Of a DNA stretch of 64,000 nucleotides, positions 23,400 to 35,429 are shown one piece after another. The DNA comes from Liriodendron chinense. Its lineage: Eukaryota; Streptophyta; Magnoliopsida; Magnoliales; Magnoliaceae. The stretch spans positions 248,001 to 312,000 of the forward strand of contig ML058370.1 of the NCBI GenBank assembly GCA_003013855.2. Direction: 5' to 3'. Under the pieces are notes generated by a model. The model saw only the letters and a list, made by a program, of their open reading frames with translations. It ran no database searches and had not been told where the DNA came from. Position 1 is the first letter of the stretch. Each line of letters opens with the position of its first letter. A program made the position numbers and the translations under genes.

Positions 23400-23935
23400 C
23401 ATTCAGAATTAAGAAAAGAGAGTGAAAGGGGTTTTGAGACAGATGCAGGTTAGGGAGGGAGAGAGTGAAAGGGGTTTTGAGAGGGAGAGACTGAATGAGG
23501 GGTTTTGAAAGGGGGAGAAATTAGAGATTAGGGATGTAAACTACGAGAACTCATCCAAGCTACATACATGCATGTTAATCAAGACCATCCAGGTACTAGG
23601 CTCCATTGAAGATGGAGCATAGCTCACATAATTACATTGATTGGATGCCATCAAATTTTTTGTCATTGGCAGTTCACGGCACAAAGTGGACAGTTAAGAT
23701 CAGTCAATTGGTAAGAATCTTGGACTATTCTCTATCCACTGGGCCCCATGATTTGGACAGTCCCCTGGAATGTAGAAACTCCATTGAAATGTAGAAATCC
23801 CAAATAAAGAAATTCCAATTACACCACTAAAATATCCCAAATCAACTAAATCCAAACGCACCACAAAAAAACCCCAAATCAACTTAAATCCAAACGCATC
23901 ACAAGAAACCCCAAATCAACTAAATCCCAACACAC
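23400..23935. repeat. Purine-rich and 38-bp tandem repeats
   Basis: GAGAGTGAAAGGGGTTTTGAGA recurs at 23420-23520. At 23828-23935 there are about three copies of a ~38-bp unit containing CCCCAAATCAACTAAATCC. No gene is seen from 23112 to 24280. Confidence 0.55.
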
Positions 23936-24280
23936 TACCAACGACACCATTAGAATTGTAGCTTGCTGGTGTTGCAACCTTATGTGAAACCCAGTGGAAG
24001 TAGGAAATCAATAGACCATATAGCTACCACAAACAGGACATCCACATAGAAATCCGTCCATGCATTCGTCTCAAACCCAAGACTCATTGTTGAAATGCAT
24101 TCGTCTACCATTCAGCAACCAGCACAAACCCATTAACTCAAACCCTAACAGCAAAGATCTTCACAAAATGCCATTTCAAATATTTATCGTCCACAGATCT
24201 TCCTCAAGATTTCACAGAAAAAAATTAATGAAAAAAAGAAGAAAAAAACAGAGATGAAGAGAAAAAAATACCTTCGGAGA

Positions 24281-24311
24281 TCTAGTGATGCTCCTTGACA
24301 ATCGGCACCCC

Positions 24312-24357
<46 letters not shown>

Positions 24358-24385
24358 AGTGATGCTCCTTGACAATCGGCACCCC

Positions 24386-24428
<43 letters not shown>
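24281..24428. repeat. Tandem duplication with (GA)n tracts
   Basis: GATCTAGTGATGCTCCTTGACAATCGGCACCCCGACGAG followed by (GA)n occurs twice, with long GA runs ending near 24354 and 24424. Confidence 0.85.
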
Positions 24429-24431
<3 letters not shown>

Positions 24432-24589
24432 ACCGATGACCGCAAGGGAGGGAGAGAGGACTAAAGAGAATCAAAGAGGGGAAGAGGGGGGTTTTGAGAG
24501 GGAGAAGGAAAGAGGGAAAAACCCTGTTTTTGGTTTGCCTCTCTCATTTGGGAAGGCGGTTTGGCTTTTAACGCTGCCACTTGCCAGGT

Positions 24590-24880
24590 GGGCTAGTGGT
24601 CGATGCTTTGTGGGCCCCACCATGATGTATGTGTTTTATCCACGCCGTCCATCCATTTCTCAAGATCATTTTAGGGCTTGATCCAAAAAATGAGCAAGAT
24701 CTAAATCTCACGCTTACCTCAACGACACCCTATCGATCATCTTTCTTAGACCGGTGTTCAAGTGTGGCCCACATGATGATCACTAAATCCGCTTAACTTA
24801 GGGCCAGGATGTGTTCATGGTGGTGTCCTTTTGATGGATGAACGAGATTTTATCATATGTTTACCATGTACTTACGGGAG
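24590..24880. repeat. Dispersed CCACGCCGTCCATC repeat copy
   Basis: TGTGGGCCCCACCATGATGTATGTG followed by TTATCCACGCCGTCCATCC and TCATTTTAGGGC, the signature of the recurrent family. Confidence 0.6.
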
Positions 24881-24889
24881 TTTGAGTAG

Positions 24890-25140
24890 GGCTGTAAATG
24901 AGTTAGTGGACCCGATGGGGTACTCATACCTAACCCATTTAGACCCTACCCAGACCTGACCCATTTGTTAAATGGTACGGGTCTAGGTCTAAGAACAGAC
25001 CCAGTTGGTAATGAGTTTGGATCTGGTTTCCTTTATATTAGGCCCGACCCGACCTGAATCCATTTGGTAAATGGGCGAGTTTGGTCTATGTTGTAAGGGA
25101 CCCATCTAAGGTCCAAACCCGTCCAAACCTAGTTTTTAAC
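24890..25140. repeat. Repeat rich in ACCCGACCC-type words
   Basis: Repeated words ACCCATTT, GACCCGA, GGTAAATGG. A similar GGTTCGG/ACCCGG-rich stretch lies at about 38390-38640. Class unknown. Confidence 0.4.
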
Positions 25141-25143
25141 CTA

Positions 25144-25560
25144 GCAAAAATAGAGTTCCAAAATTTATGAAAATCTAAATATCAAGTGGACCATACCACT
25201 AGAAAGAGTTCTGATTGAGTGCCACACCATTAAAAATTCCAAAGAGCCCATCGTAAGGTTCTGGTAATGTTTATTTGCAATCCAATCTCTTGATAATGTA
25301 AATAAGGTCTGGATGAAGCAAAAATTTAAAGATAAGCTTGATCAAAAACTTTTGTGGTCCACAAAATGTTTTTAATGATTATTCATCACTCTTTCTGTTG
25401 GTATGGTCCACCTGAGATTTGGATCGTCTTATCATTTTGGATCACGTGCTAAACTTATACCGAAAAACAAATGGACAACATAGATATACAAAAAACACAT
25501 CAAGGTAAGCCCCACATGGTAGGGGTAACGTACACCCACTAAGATGTTATAAGGGTAACA
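25144..25560. mobile_element. Relative of the 4973-5443 foldback element
   Basis: Shares long stretches with that element (TGGACCATACCACTAGAAA, GATTGAGTGCC, TCTTGATAATGT) and the right end GGGTAACACCTAA. The left arm is not evident. Confidence 0.5.
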
Positions 25561-25589
25561 CCTAATTCACTCTCGTGCGTTTTCCACAC

Positions 25590-25885
25590 ACCTGTATTTG
25601 GCCAGTGACGATGCCACATGTCTATTAATTTACTAAAAATCATTTTAGGCTACAATTCAAAAATGAGGCAGATCTAAATCCCAGGTGGACCACACCACAA
25701 GAAAACATTAATGATTGAAGGTCCACTATTGAAAACCTCAATTAGGGCCCACTGTAATGTTTATTTGACATCCAACCTCTTAATTAGGTCATACAGACCT
25801 GGATGCAAGGTAAAAACAAATATCAGCTTCATCCAAAACTTCCGCGGCCCCTATGAAGCTTTTAATGGTGGACATTTAATTAACT
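25590..25885. repeat. Dispersed repeat copy
   Basis: Contains TCATTTTAGGCTACAATTC, GGTGGACCACACCACAAGAAA, GGCCCACTGTAATGTTTATTTG and CAGACCTGGATGCAAGG, in family order. Confidence 0.6.
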
Positions 25886-26045
25886 TCGACCGTGCTAATT
25901 CGACGGTCATTAACAGTCGAATTTCAGGCCCGAAATTCGACGACTTTAGACCGTCGAATTTTTTCGCGCGTTAATTTCGACTGCGGTAATTCAACTGTCA
26001 GTAATAGTTGGTTCCATGCGGTAAATTCGATAAATTCGACGGTTC
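25886..26045. repeat. TTCGACGGTC cluster, CACTA-subterminal-like
   Basis: Direct and inverted copies of AATTCGACGGTC / GACCGTCGAATTT resemble the cluster beside the CACTA-type end at 7418. It interrupts the dispersed repeat to its left. No CACTA terminus is visible here. Confidence 0.45.
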
Positions 26046-26251
26046 GCCCATTTGCATTTATGGCCCACCAAACACGAGAAGTGGTCATTATGATCCACTG
26101 ACCATCATTTCTCCGAAAATTCCCAAAATCAAACAGGGCATTAAGTAGATGTCCTCATAAACAACATAAAGTAAGCAAGCAAGAAAGAGTATTAACCTTG
26201 TCAATAGAAGGCTCAATCCAAGCCAAACCACATCCAAGCAACAGGGATAAA

Positions 26252-27350
26252 CTAGAACCACCTGTGCCACGCTCTGGCCAATCGATAAGTCTGTTTCAAC
26301 AATGTGACATGACGTTTCGATCTAAGACTGACAAAGAATGATGTGAGCTTCTCATCTCGGTTGAGCAGTTGACCAACAATGATGAACTCATTGTTTGTCA
26401 ACCCCTAAACTTCTTCTAGAATATCCAATACCTTACTCGTACCGTTAACCTCCTTCCCTAGTCCAAATTCACACCTTGCATCAGCTATTTTGTTTAAAGA
26501 TTGTGCAAGTACATCACATGGACGAGACGATCGCATCCTTTCCTTTGAATTACTCCCAAAACCATTGGTGTCAAAGTTTGTTGCTCGGGTGGGAATGCTG
26601 CGGAAAGAACGGTTGCCCTGAGGCTGACTATCAGTGGAAAATCAATGGTCGCCCGTAGAATCTCTTAGGTTTTCATCAGACAAGTTAACACTATCTTCAT
26701 TATCATATTCCGGTTCAGTCCATTCTTCGTTCAAATCCCGCTGAATTCGAGATGAGGATGAAGTCATGCCCTAACTCTCTTGATCATATAGTCCAGTGGC
26801 TTTGATCATCACCACAAATCACCGCTAAATCATCCATCCTTTCGATTCTCTTTCCTAGAAGTTGTGTAGACCGCAGGTAACTATAGTAAATAATAATTAA
26901 TAGTAGGTACACTAAGTGTTGATACTATAAACAATCATCTTAATAATAGCAATTGTGAGATGTTATTACCCTCAAATATTCTTCCCATACATTGTCAGGA
27001 GTTGTGACAACCATCCGCTCACTGTCCCAGCCGAATCTGCTAGCAGCCAACATGTCCTTCACATTTGTATACTATGGCTTCCAATATCTCCAATGGTTTT
27101 GGACGTTTTGCCAAGTCACGTCCACATGTACTTCTTTCTTTACCTCATTGGCAACAATTTTGTATGCTTCCCTTTTAAAGTCGTTGTCCGCTTTAAGCCT
27201 TAATGCAACTTGTTCAAGTAGAGTATCAAACAGTACTTGATCCATAGGTGCAGTCCATTTCATCTCACGAGGTGAGGAACGATTGGGGAGAACAGGTGTC
27301 CAATCACCTGATGACTGTATTAGTGTCTTAGCTGGACTTTGCCACATTTC
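26252..27350 (-). pseudogene. PIF/Harbinger-associated Myb/SANT-like protein, copy 3
   Basis: The first exon (about 27350-27070) reads MKWTAPMDQVLFDTLLEQV...HVDVTWQNVQNHWR, a clear Myb_DNA-bind_3 domain; VVTTPDNVWEEYLR follows near 26990. After an intron-like gap the C-terminal part contains LAQSLNKIADAR, LDILEEV, GLTNNEFIIVGQLLNRDEKLTSFF and LLKQTYRLARAWHRWF, ending at a TAG (26254-26252). Internal stops are present. It lies downstream of the transposase C-terminus (27641-28060) on the same strand. No viroplasmin-tail ORF is evident after it. Confidence 0.75.
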
Positions 27351-27640
27351 TGTGAGAGTACCTACGAATAGGACGACAATTATGATATAAGGTATTGTAA
27401 GCCAGTGAATAAAAATAGCAAACAAGCGGTTGACAAGGTTAAAAAAGTCTAAGATCATGATTTATAACAACTTCCAAGTCCGAAGAAGGCGTTGATCGTC
27501 AACGTAGACTAACGCGCACAGCATAATCTATATAACGTACATTGTTAAACATGTCATTTCATTAACACAATCAAGTAGAATTTGCCTACCTGTTCCTACT
27601 ATTGGTCTGGGCATCTGCCCACATGCGCTCCGCAATCTGG

Positions 27641-28060
27641 TCACACTCTCGTCCATGCATCTTTGTCATGTTGGGTGACCCGCACCAGCCACTGCCTCTC
27701 GTCAACGGAGGAGACCTCATATGGTGTTGGGTTGCTCTCTATATCCACCATCAATATACCAGAGTCACATAAATCTCCATCCAAATCATGTCCCCCTCTG
27801 ATGAAATTATGCAGAACACAGCATGCAACTACAATCTTTACTTGTGTTTCGATTGGATACTGCACAGTTGCCTTTAATATCGGAAAACGCCCTTTCATTA
27901 CCCCGAATGTACGCTCAATTACAACTCCCAAATATTCCAATCACATAGCTCGACAAACATCCTACAATACAAAGGCTTGCTCATCCCAGCTGGACATGGG
28001 GGAAACTTCATAATATGACGTATAAGGTCAGGGCTACGAGTGTTGGCATACGACACAGGA
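27641..28060 (-). pseudogene. PIF/Harbinger transposase, C-terminal fragment
   Basis: VIERTFGVMKGRFPILKATVQYP and IVVACCVLHNFIRGG are the standard C-terminal blocks of DDE_Tnp_4 transposases, with the third acidic residue in VIER. The frame ends at 27641 with QHDKDAWTRV. Upstream, a broken stretch still suggests GYANT-type and YEVSPMSSW segments. The N-terminal two thirds, including the first two catalytic Asp residues, are not found. Confidence 0.8.
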
Positions 28061-29160
28061 ATAGTCATGGAAAGACATTCCCATAGCCAGATTTGATTAT
28101 GAGAAAGCAAAGAAGACTCCACTAAGCATGCAGTTTCGAAGCCAAAGGACAGAAAAGAAAAAAATACAAGAAGAGTACCTGAAGAAATGCACGCAGCCGT
28201 GAAGAATGCGAGTACAGCCAAGGGCACAGTTAGGCAGCCCATGAAATAGTTCAGCCAGGACGAGAAATAATTCCCTGCCGATGCCGACGAACAGCTCGGC
28301 TCATCACCATAAAGAGCAGGAGTCTAAGATCGGCGTCATCCCAAGAACAACACCTCGGCTACCAAGCAAAACATCAGTGCATTCCAAGAAAGTGTAGACC
28401 ACATCGTACTTCGATGGCCTGAAAAGAGATCATATAGCAAGTCCAAGGAAAAGACCACAACATCATGACCGTCAACTATAGGCCGAAGAAGATATGGAAA
28501 ATCCCAAACAAGTTCTGTTAAGTGATAGTCTTCGGTGAAAAATATACTAAGAGTAGTCCTAGGGAAGACCCGTTGAATGCACAAGCTCCTCCAAAGAAGG
28601 TCCCATCTCCATATCATTAAACACAAACAAGTTCAACGATGAGACCCAATCATCACCATAGCACCAAGAATCATCCAATCGATATCAACCCGGGCCATAT
28701 GAATCAAACCGCCAAGCTGATAATCCCGAACCTCGTAAGATGACAATTTGTCAAGACATACCAACAATTATGGTGAGCAAGAAGGACTGGGAAGCAAGTC
28801 CTCACAAGTATCTCCTCCAGAACAGAAGGTCCAAAAATCACTAATGACTCATCAAAGATTGAAAGATCAATTGGTGACGTAGGAAGGTTGAAATCAATAT
28901 AGCCTCGGCAATAGCAAATCCCTAAAGTATCTCCGATAATAGTTGTTTGTTATAGTCACATCACTGTCTGAAACTGTCACGACCTTAGCAGCATGAGAAG
29001 ACTCACCGACCTTGTGAGATGAATACACAAAATGCTGACAATCTCCGTCAAAACCGTAAAAAATGCTATATGCAAAGATCACACCGCACATCGTGGCATC
29101 CTAAACAATCTAACCGCTAAAAAGTGCATCGAAGCCGTCAAGAAAGGCCTTAATGGCCTT
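28061..29160. other. Unassigned region
   Basis: I see no recognisable domain. Weak word similarity to 33100-33440 suggests an older extension of the direct duplication described next. Confidence 0.35.
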
Positions 29161-29985
29161 CGTTAAAACTGCCCAACTGACCGTCTAGGAAAATCATGCC
29201 GCACAATGAAGCATCCAAACCATCTAAACCACTGCCAACCGCTTAAAGAACACTACCATCAACTGTGGACAAATCTGAACTACTAAGAAAGGTCCCAATG
29301 CCTATGATCATGGGATCAACAGTCATATCAGCAAGAATTAACTCCACCGTCAATGATAGCATCCAACTATCATTATGGGACACAATCACTAAAGGGATCA
29401 CATAACCACTCGTGCCCTCCATCACTAAAAGGACACAATCAAACTATCGAGATGGACGAATCTCACATTATGGCCATCAATAAGGCGATCGGGCCAATCC
29501 AAAGCAGTATACATATCATCACGACCATCCAAAAGAGAGATTAGCCCCTCTACGTCATACATGGTGACGTCCTCACCATCAACAAGTGCATCTCCATGGT
29601 CCATATCCACAGGACCCATATCCACCTCTTTTGGACCATCCACACCATCTAAAGGCTCCTAATTAAAGGTTGAAAGTTCAACCACCTCACCATTAACGAG
29701 GACAATCATGGCCACCAGCCCCGACAGTATCTTCAATGCCCCAACAACATCTTCATACATGGTGACGTCCACATGAGTTGAGGCTCGATGAGAGTGCGTT
29801 AAAGACCAAAATGCCTAAACATTTCTCATCAATGTCATATGGGCCCCATAACAAAAAGCCTAGCCAGGATAAGTTTCCCAAGAGCCCCAAAATCTAATGT
29901 GGGCCCATCTAACCTGTTAGGCCCAAAAAAGAGTAAATGCATAAAAAAGGAAAGGGGATAGGAAAGATAGAAAAAAGTACGTGTC
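29161..29985. repeat. 0.83-kb direct repeat, copy A (unclassified)
   Basis: From AACTGCCCAACTGACCGTC to a purine-rich end (AAAAAGGAAAGG), this matches 33439-34253 at roughly 90% by eye. The minus strand carries two abutting open frames rich in LDG/DG-D repeats, and both copies break frame at the same place. I recognise no domain and see no TG...CA ends. Confidence 0.75.
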
Positions 29986-30049
29986 TACCCCAAGAAGAAC
30001 TCCAAGGAAATATACCACAAAGCCAGATACCGGCACAACACATTATGGT

Positions 30050-31042
30050 GGTATACTTCATTGGACAGACAAGATAGACAACATTTTAATCGATGGTCTA
30101 ATGGACTTGTAGTTAACGGACGAAGGAGCGGATCTAGTTTTAGGAAAGACTCGTACACCCCAATCATTGAGAACATATTGAGATTGAAATTGAGGCTACT
30201 GATCATGAATGACAATGAAAAGAATTGGATTCGCACCGTAAAAAAAATAACTTCATTATGAAAGACCTGTGCAATGCATCAAGTTTTGGTTGGGATCCAA
30301 AGTTAAATATCGTTGTTACTACTAACGAAGTATGGGTCTACTATATTAGGGTAAGATACATTTTTGAAAGTTTACATTAATAGAAGAAGCTATGCTTATG
30401 TCAATTTACATAAGGGAACTTAACTGATTTATTTTTTTTTATTTGTAATAGTCTTGTCCAGATGCCGCTCAATTCCAAGAGAAAAATGTACGAAGGTTCG
30501 AGAATCTCGAGTACGTATTTGGGAATAACAGAGCTACTGGCAAAACATGTGCTGCTGGAAACTTACCTCCAGGATCGAGTAGTATGAGATGGCAAGATAT
30601 AAAAAATACCTCAAATCACACTGTTGATTTGAATGACGACATCAACACTGCTTCTTCCGATGAGTTAGGAGACACTGATTTGAATACCAATTGGTCCTTT
30701 GATAGTCGTCGAGGGAAAAATACATTGCATTCGAGTCCATCGAAGAATGGTAACGTCTCTATGAAAACCAACAGCGTTGTTTATTCAAAGAAGAAAGCTA
30801 GAGTGATAAAGCCAATTGAACAGATTAGAAATGAAATGGTTACCATAGGGGACACGATGCAATCCATAACTATAACGATCAATAAAGGTAAAGATTTCAG
30901 GCATATGTCTCATATTATTCCAGCATTGAAGTTAAAAGGACTAAGTCAGTTTGATGTGCTAAGGGCAACAAAGTTACTTTTTAAGAAAGAGTCATATAAC
31001 GCTACTTTTCTTATTTTTTCTAAAGAAAGAAAGAGTTTGTGA
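30050..31042 (+). pseudogene. PIF/Harbinger-associated Myb/SANT-like protein, copy 2
   Basis: Exon 1 (to 30350) contains WTDKIDNILIDGLMDL before a stop, then frame-shifted pieces ending at VWVYYIR. A clear intron (GTAAGATACA at 30351, acceptor ATAG ending 30451) leads to exon 2: CPDAAQFQEKNVRRFENLEYVFG, NNRATGK, a Ser/Asn-rich linker and EQIRNEMVTIGDTMQSI...GLSQFDVLRATKLL. Exon 2 is open for about 195 codons to 31042. It is closely related to copy 1 (1881-3027), including intron position. No transposase accompanies it. Confidence 0.78.
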
Positions 31043-31674
31043 GGATGCTCCTAAATGCTGCTAGACCCAATTTTTTACTATTCTTGAAAGGACAAGTCGA
31101 ATGCTGAATCAAAGCAATGGGTTACGATTTTTTTTTTTTTTTTTTTTTTTTGTGATGCATACACATGTTTTCGTTTCAATTAGAAAACAAACTTTAGATG
31201 TTTAATTTTTTGGACTGTGTTTTATATGAACAACACGCCTACACAGCTACACATGGTATGCACATACATGTCGAGGCGATCGATTATGCTTCTAAAAACT
31301 TTTTTGAATGGTATGGTTTAAATAGCTTCATCAAATTTATTTATTTTTTATTTACCACGTGGGGAATCCTTATGTAGTAGTTAGTTTATTGGATGATTCC
31401 TTAGTGTGAACAGGTAAAGTAAAAGATCATCCTTTTACCAATATTGTATTTGCTTACGTTGTTGTTAGAATTAGTAGATTATATTACTTACCTTGTACCC
31501 AAGGTGGCTTCCAATTATGGTTATGTGGCTTCTTGACTTTAATTATAATTGTCAAGAATAAGTTGTCAAGTTATATTATTCTTCCAACTTTCACTTCCAT
31601 AGAAATAAAGCATTTTCCAACAATGTTCTTCATATTGCCATTTACATAATCAGTATTTTTTTTTTCTTTTACAG

Positions 31675-32061
31675 ATGGGCAACAAAGTATATGTCATATT
31701 TCATGGAAGACAATGGTGAGTATTTTATACTTGGGAGGAATGTCAAGCCCAAGTCGATGGTTTTCATAATACTCGATTCAAATCTTACAAGGATGCGAGG
31801 AAGGCTATCAGCGCAATGAATGCATTCAACAGTATCCTTGAACAACCATAGCCACCGTTGAACAAAAACATTCCCATTCAGGATTATGTTGAACAACAAG
31901 CTGGCGTGGGCTACGACGATGTTCATTTTGCATGGACATTTGTTTCGACTTCCCTAGTTACTTCTTCCAGTCGCCAGTCGAATTATGACTCGATATTGTT
32001 ATTTGTGTTCAGTGTTGTCATTATCATAATGGCCTTTCATCTGATGGTGCTCTATCGTTGA
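31675..32061 (+). pseudogene. Viroplasmin-like domain plus hydrophobic tail ORF, copy 2
   Basis: The ATG directly follows the acceptor-like CTTTTACAG. One frame runs 128 codons to a TGA with only two internal stops (codon 15, TGA; codon 59, TAG) and no indel. It begins NKVYVIFHGRQW, followed by FYTWEECQAQVDGFHN, TRFKSYKDARKAISAM, the viroplasmin / RNase H1 N-terminal pattern. The C-terminus is SNYDSILLFVFSVVIIIMAF then HLMVLYR, a strongly hydrophobic segment flanked by polar residues, as in a tail-anchored membrane protein. Copy 1 (932-1366, minus) keeps both ends, with SDFDSVMLFIFGVVVVVMTF at the same place. It lies 630 bp downstream of Myb/SANT copy 2, as copy 1 lies downstream of its partner. 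Function unknown. Confidence 0.72.
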
Positions 32062-33438
32062 ATGAGTATCAAATGGATGTAGACTATGTGGTTGTCTTAT
32101 ACTAAGATGCATACGTAGGCTTTTGGTAAGTATGGGGTTAATTTTGCAAGGCAAGATAATGTCGTGACGTTTTTCCTTTATTTTAGAAGTATGGTGGAAT
32201 GGTGTTCCTGATATATTGTCTATCCATACCCTTTCACCTATAGTAATTACTCATTCACATCCTGTTTTTCCAAACATTTTCCTAACATTTTCCTAAGAAT
32301 CTTAATATTTAATTCTTATGCAGGTCTAAGTGAGATTTAGCTCACCACCGTTTTAACATGAGTATTTAGCTCTCCGTAGATGTCCACGGAGTTAAATCAC
32401 GTGTTAAGTGTGCCTGATTATTGAAACAGTATAATTTGTGCATCAGGTAGACCCAACGTTAAAATTTTCATTTGATTTACTGGCACTGATTAGGATCTAC
32501 CCCCACAAGAACGAACGCACGTGGTTGGAGAGATCCTTTTAAGGAGCCAAAGAATGAGGCAATCCACGGACCCCACATATGAATATAGTGGGTACCATCA
32601 CGCCTATCGTTCATACCTTCGGTGGGTCCACCAAGAAGACGTGCCTCTGAAATTTTTGGGCGAACTAATGAAGGGTTCCGAGTGCTCATTTCCCTTTGAA
32701 ACAAGCAAGAGGGTAGCATAATGAGTTCCTCAAATCCCAATGCTGTGAAAAGCAGATAAGGAAAGATCTTATAATGGCATCTGCCACTTCCTACTATTTC
32801 TCCTGGTAAGTCATAATGACACACTTACCTTCACTTGCCGCCACTTCACAAAAAAACAAACATGCCCTTAGGAATACAGGTAAGTGACTCTTCTCAAATC
32901 CCTAACTTCCCAAAAGATAATGTTGAGAGTATTAAAAAATCCAGGGCTTGATCCATTGACCCACAAAAGATTGATATTATTCAAATGGGTCCAGCACAAG
33001 ATCTTTGCGCATCCTCACCATTAAAGGGTAAGCTCACTTATGCTTTCAAAGTTACCCTAATAATTCCCCCACCAATGTGCATAGCCAAAAGATGTTAGTC
33101 TTGCTGCCAAAAGTTACCCCCTAGTAATTCCCCACGGTCTTAAGAAGAAAATCAGCAAATATGGTCTCAGCCGCAGCAGGATGACACCCTACTAAGATAT
33201 CTACATCGAAATCGGCGTCATCAGAGCCATCAAGGTTAACCACCTAACTGCTCAACATCTGCATGCCTCCTGGCCCACTATCACTAATACCCAGCATCTC
33301 CTCGGCAGCTCGCAAAGACTCACCCACCTCATAATTGGAGGACGCACCCATCTGGGAATGAAGTCTCGTACTAAGGAAAGCATGAAAAGGCGGTAGCTTG
33401 AAGAATCGTCGGTCAAGTGATGAGGTATGATCCCCCTC
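32062..33438. other. Unassigned, with a dispersed-repeat fragment
   Basis: Around 32560-32650 there are dispersed-repeat-like words (ACCCCACATATGAATATAGTGG, GGTGGGTCCACCAAGA). I see nothing else to assign. Confidence 0.35.
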
Positions 33439-34253
33439 CGTCGAAACTGCCCAACTGACCGTCTAGGAAAATCGTGCCGCACAATGAAGCATCCAAACCA
33501 TCTAAACCACTGACGACCGCTGGGAGAACACTACCATCAACTGCGGACAAATCTGAACCGCTAAGAAAGGTCCCAATGCCTACGATCATGGGATCAACGG
33601 TCATAACAGCAAGAATCAACTCCACCGTTAAAGATAGCATCCAACTATCATTATGGGACGCAATCACTAAATGGATCACATGACCATCCGTGCCCTCCAT
33701 CACTAAAGGGACACAATCAAACTGCCAGGATGGACGAATCTCACATCGTGGCCATCAATAAGGCGATTGGGCCCATCCAAAGCAGCATACATATCATCAC
33801 AACCGTCCAAAGGAGAGATTAGCCCCTCTACGTCATACATGGTGGCGTCCTCACCATCAACAAGTGCATCTCCATGGTCCATATCCAAGGGACCCATATC
33901 CGCCTCTTTTGGACGATCCACACCATCATCTAAAGGCTCCTTATTAAAGGTTGAAAGATCAGCCACTTCACCATTAAGGGGGGCATTCATGGCCACCAGC
34001 CCCAACAATATCTTCAATGCCCCAACATCATCTTCATACATGGTGACATCCACATGAGTTGAGGCTCGATGAGAGCACGTTGAAGACCAAAATGCCTAAA
34101 CCTTTCTCATCAATGTCGTATGGGCCCCATGACAAAAAGCCTAGTCGGGATAAGTTTCCTAAGAGCCCCAAAATCTAACGTGGGTCCATCTAACTTTGCT
34201 AGGCCAAAAAAAGAATAAATGCATCAAAAAGGAAAGAAGTTAAGAAAGAAAGA
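33439..34253. repeat. 0.83-kb direct repeat, copy B (unclassified)
   Basis: Second copy of 29161-29985 in the same orientation. Minus-strand frames at 34053-33703 and 33703-33413 keep the LDG/DG-rich pattern (LVDGEDATMYDVEGLISPLDG). The two copies lie about 3.5 kb apart and bracket Myb/SANT copy 2 and the viroplasmin-tail ORF. Confidence 0.75.
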
Positions 34254-35429
34254 CAAAAGTACACATAGAGAAGAGAATGGTGCCTAATCCCTAAAATCCT
34301 TAAACTCTACAAAGAGAAACTATACATTTGTGCAGGCAAGGATTGGTGAGTAACCCTTTCCGCGTCCATCACCAACGTTTCTACCTATAATCCAAGGTGT
34401 TAGAATCCATGATATCTAAATAGCGACAACTCAATCATATCATATCATCCAAATCACCCACCATCAAGTAAAGAATAAGAGCTTTCATGCACACATCCTA
34501 AACCTAGCTACACTTTGGTCCCAAGATTATGGACTATTTTCAATCATTTCCATTCCGCATGTATAATTTTAGTGCACAATATAATATAAAGCTATGACAC
34601 TTTATTGTAAAATAACTTACTACCTATATTATATCATCATGAAATAGTTAGAAACAAACATACCTCTTTTTCCAATACCACCCATTCCAAATACTTCACA
34701 TGGAGAAAAATTCTGCACTAAAAAATTAAAAATATTATAAATCTTTAACATAAAGATGATATAAATGCATGGAGCATTGAAACTTCAGATAATTATCTTT
34801 CACTGCCTAAAGATATATAGTTGACGAGAATCTAAAAATCTTTCAAACATTAATCTACACATGTATTTTTAACTATTTTTAAGCTTCATGCTCACGGAGT
34901 TGACCGCTTTTGGTGAGTGAAACACATATAAGGCCTCTCATGCACATTAGAGCATGCAAAATGCTTTAACTTGGACAATAGAAATGATCACATGCTACAT
35001 CTCTAAATGACCTTTCACACTTTTCCATACATCCATGTCCTCTTTACCACTAACATGCTATGTGTACAAGACAACAGTCAGACCAAAACATGCTTTCAAA
35101 GAAAAAATAGTACTGTGATGAAATAAGATGAGGAAAATCTATACATGGAGTCAAGCCATCCGCTGCCTATTGATTTTGATGATGTGGAATACCCAGTGTG
35201 TAGGTCGGCCTGATTTTGGAGTGATCTTCATTTCGAGGCCTCCCTTTGCATGCCCATGCTGTTCTATAGAAGTGGCACATGGGCGCAGAGACCGAAGGAG
35301 GGGCCATTATGAGCATGCCTGACTCTTAAATACCTTTTGATGGGTGAGCCAACCTTATTGTTTAGGAGGGGCATGCATGGTCATCATTTACCCTGCCTGG
35401 ATAATGCCTCCATCGAGCACATGAGTGGG
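34254..35429. other. No recognisable gene
   Basis: AT-rich with scattered short open frames. No domain or repeat recognised. Confidence 0.4.

Noticed and set aside
29161..34253. Classical LTR pair
   Set aside because: The two direct repeats lack TG...CA ends, a primer-binding site and a polypurine tract, and there are no retroelement proteins between them.
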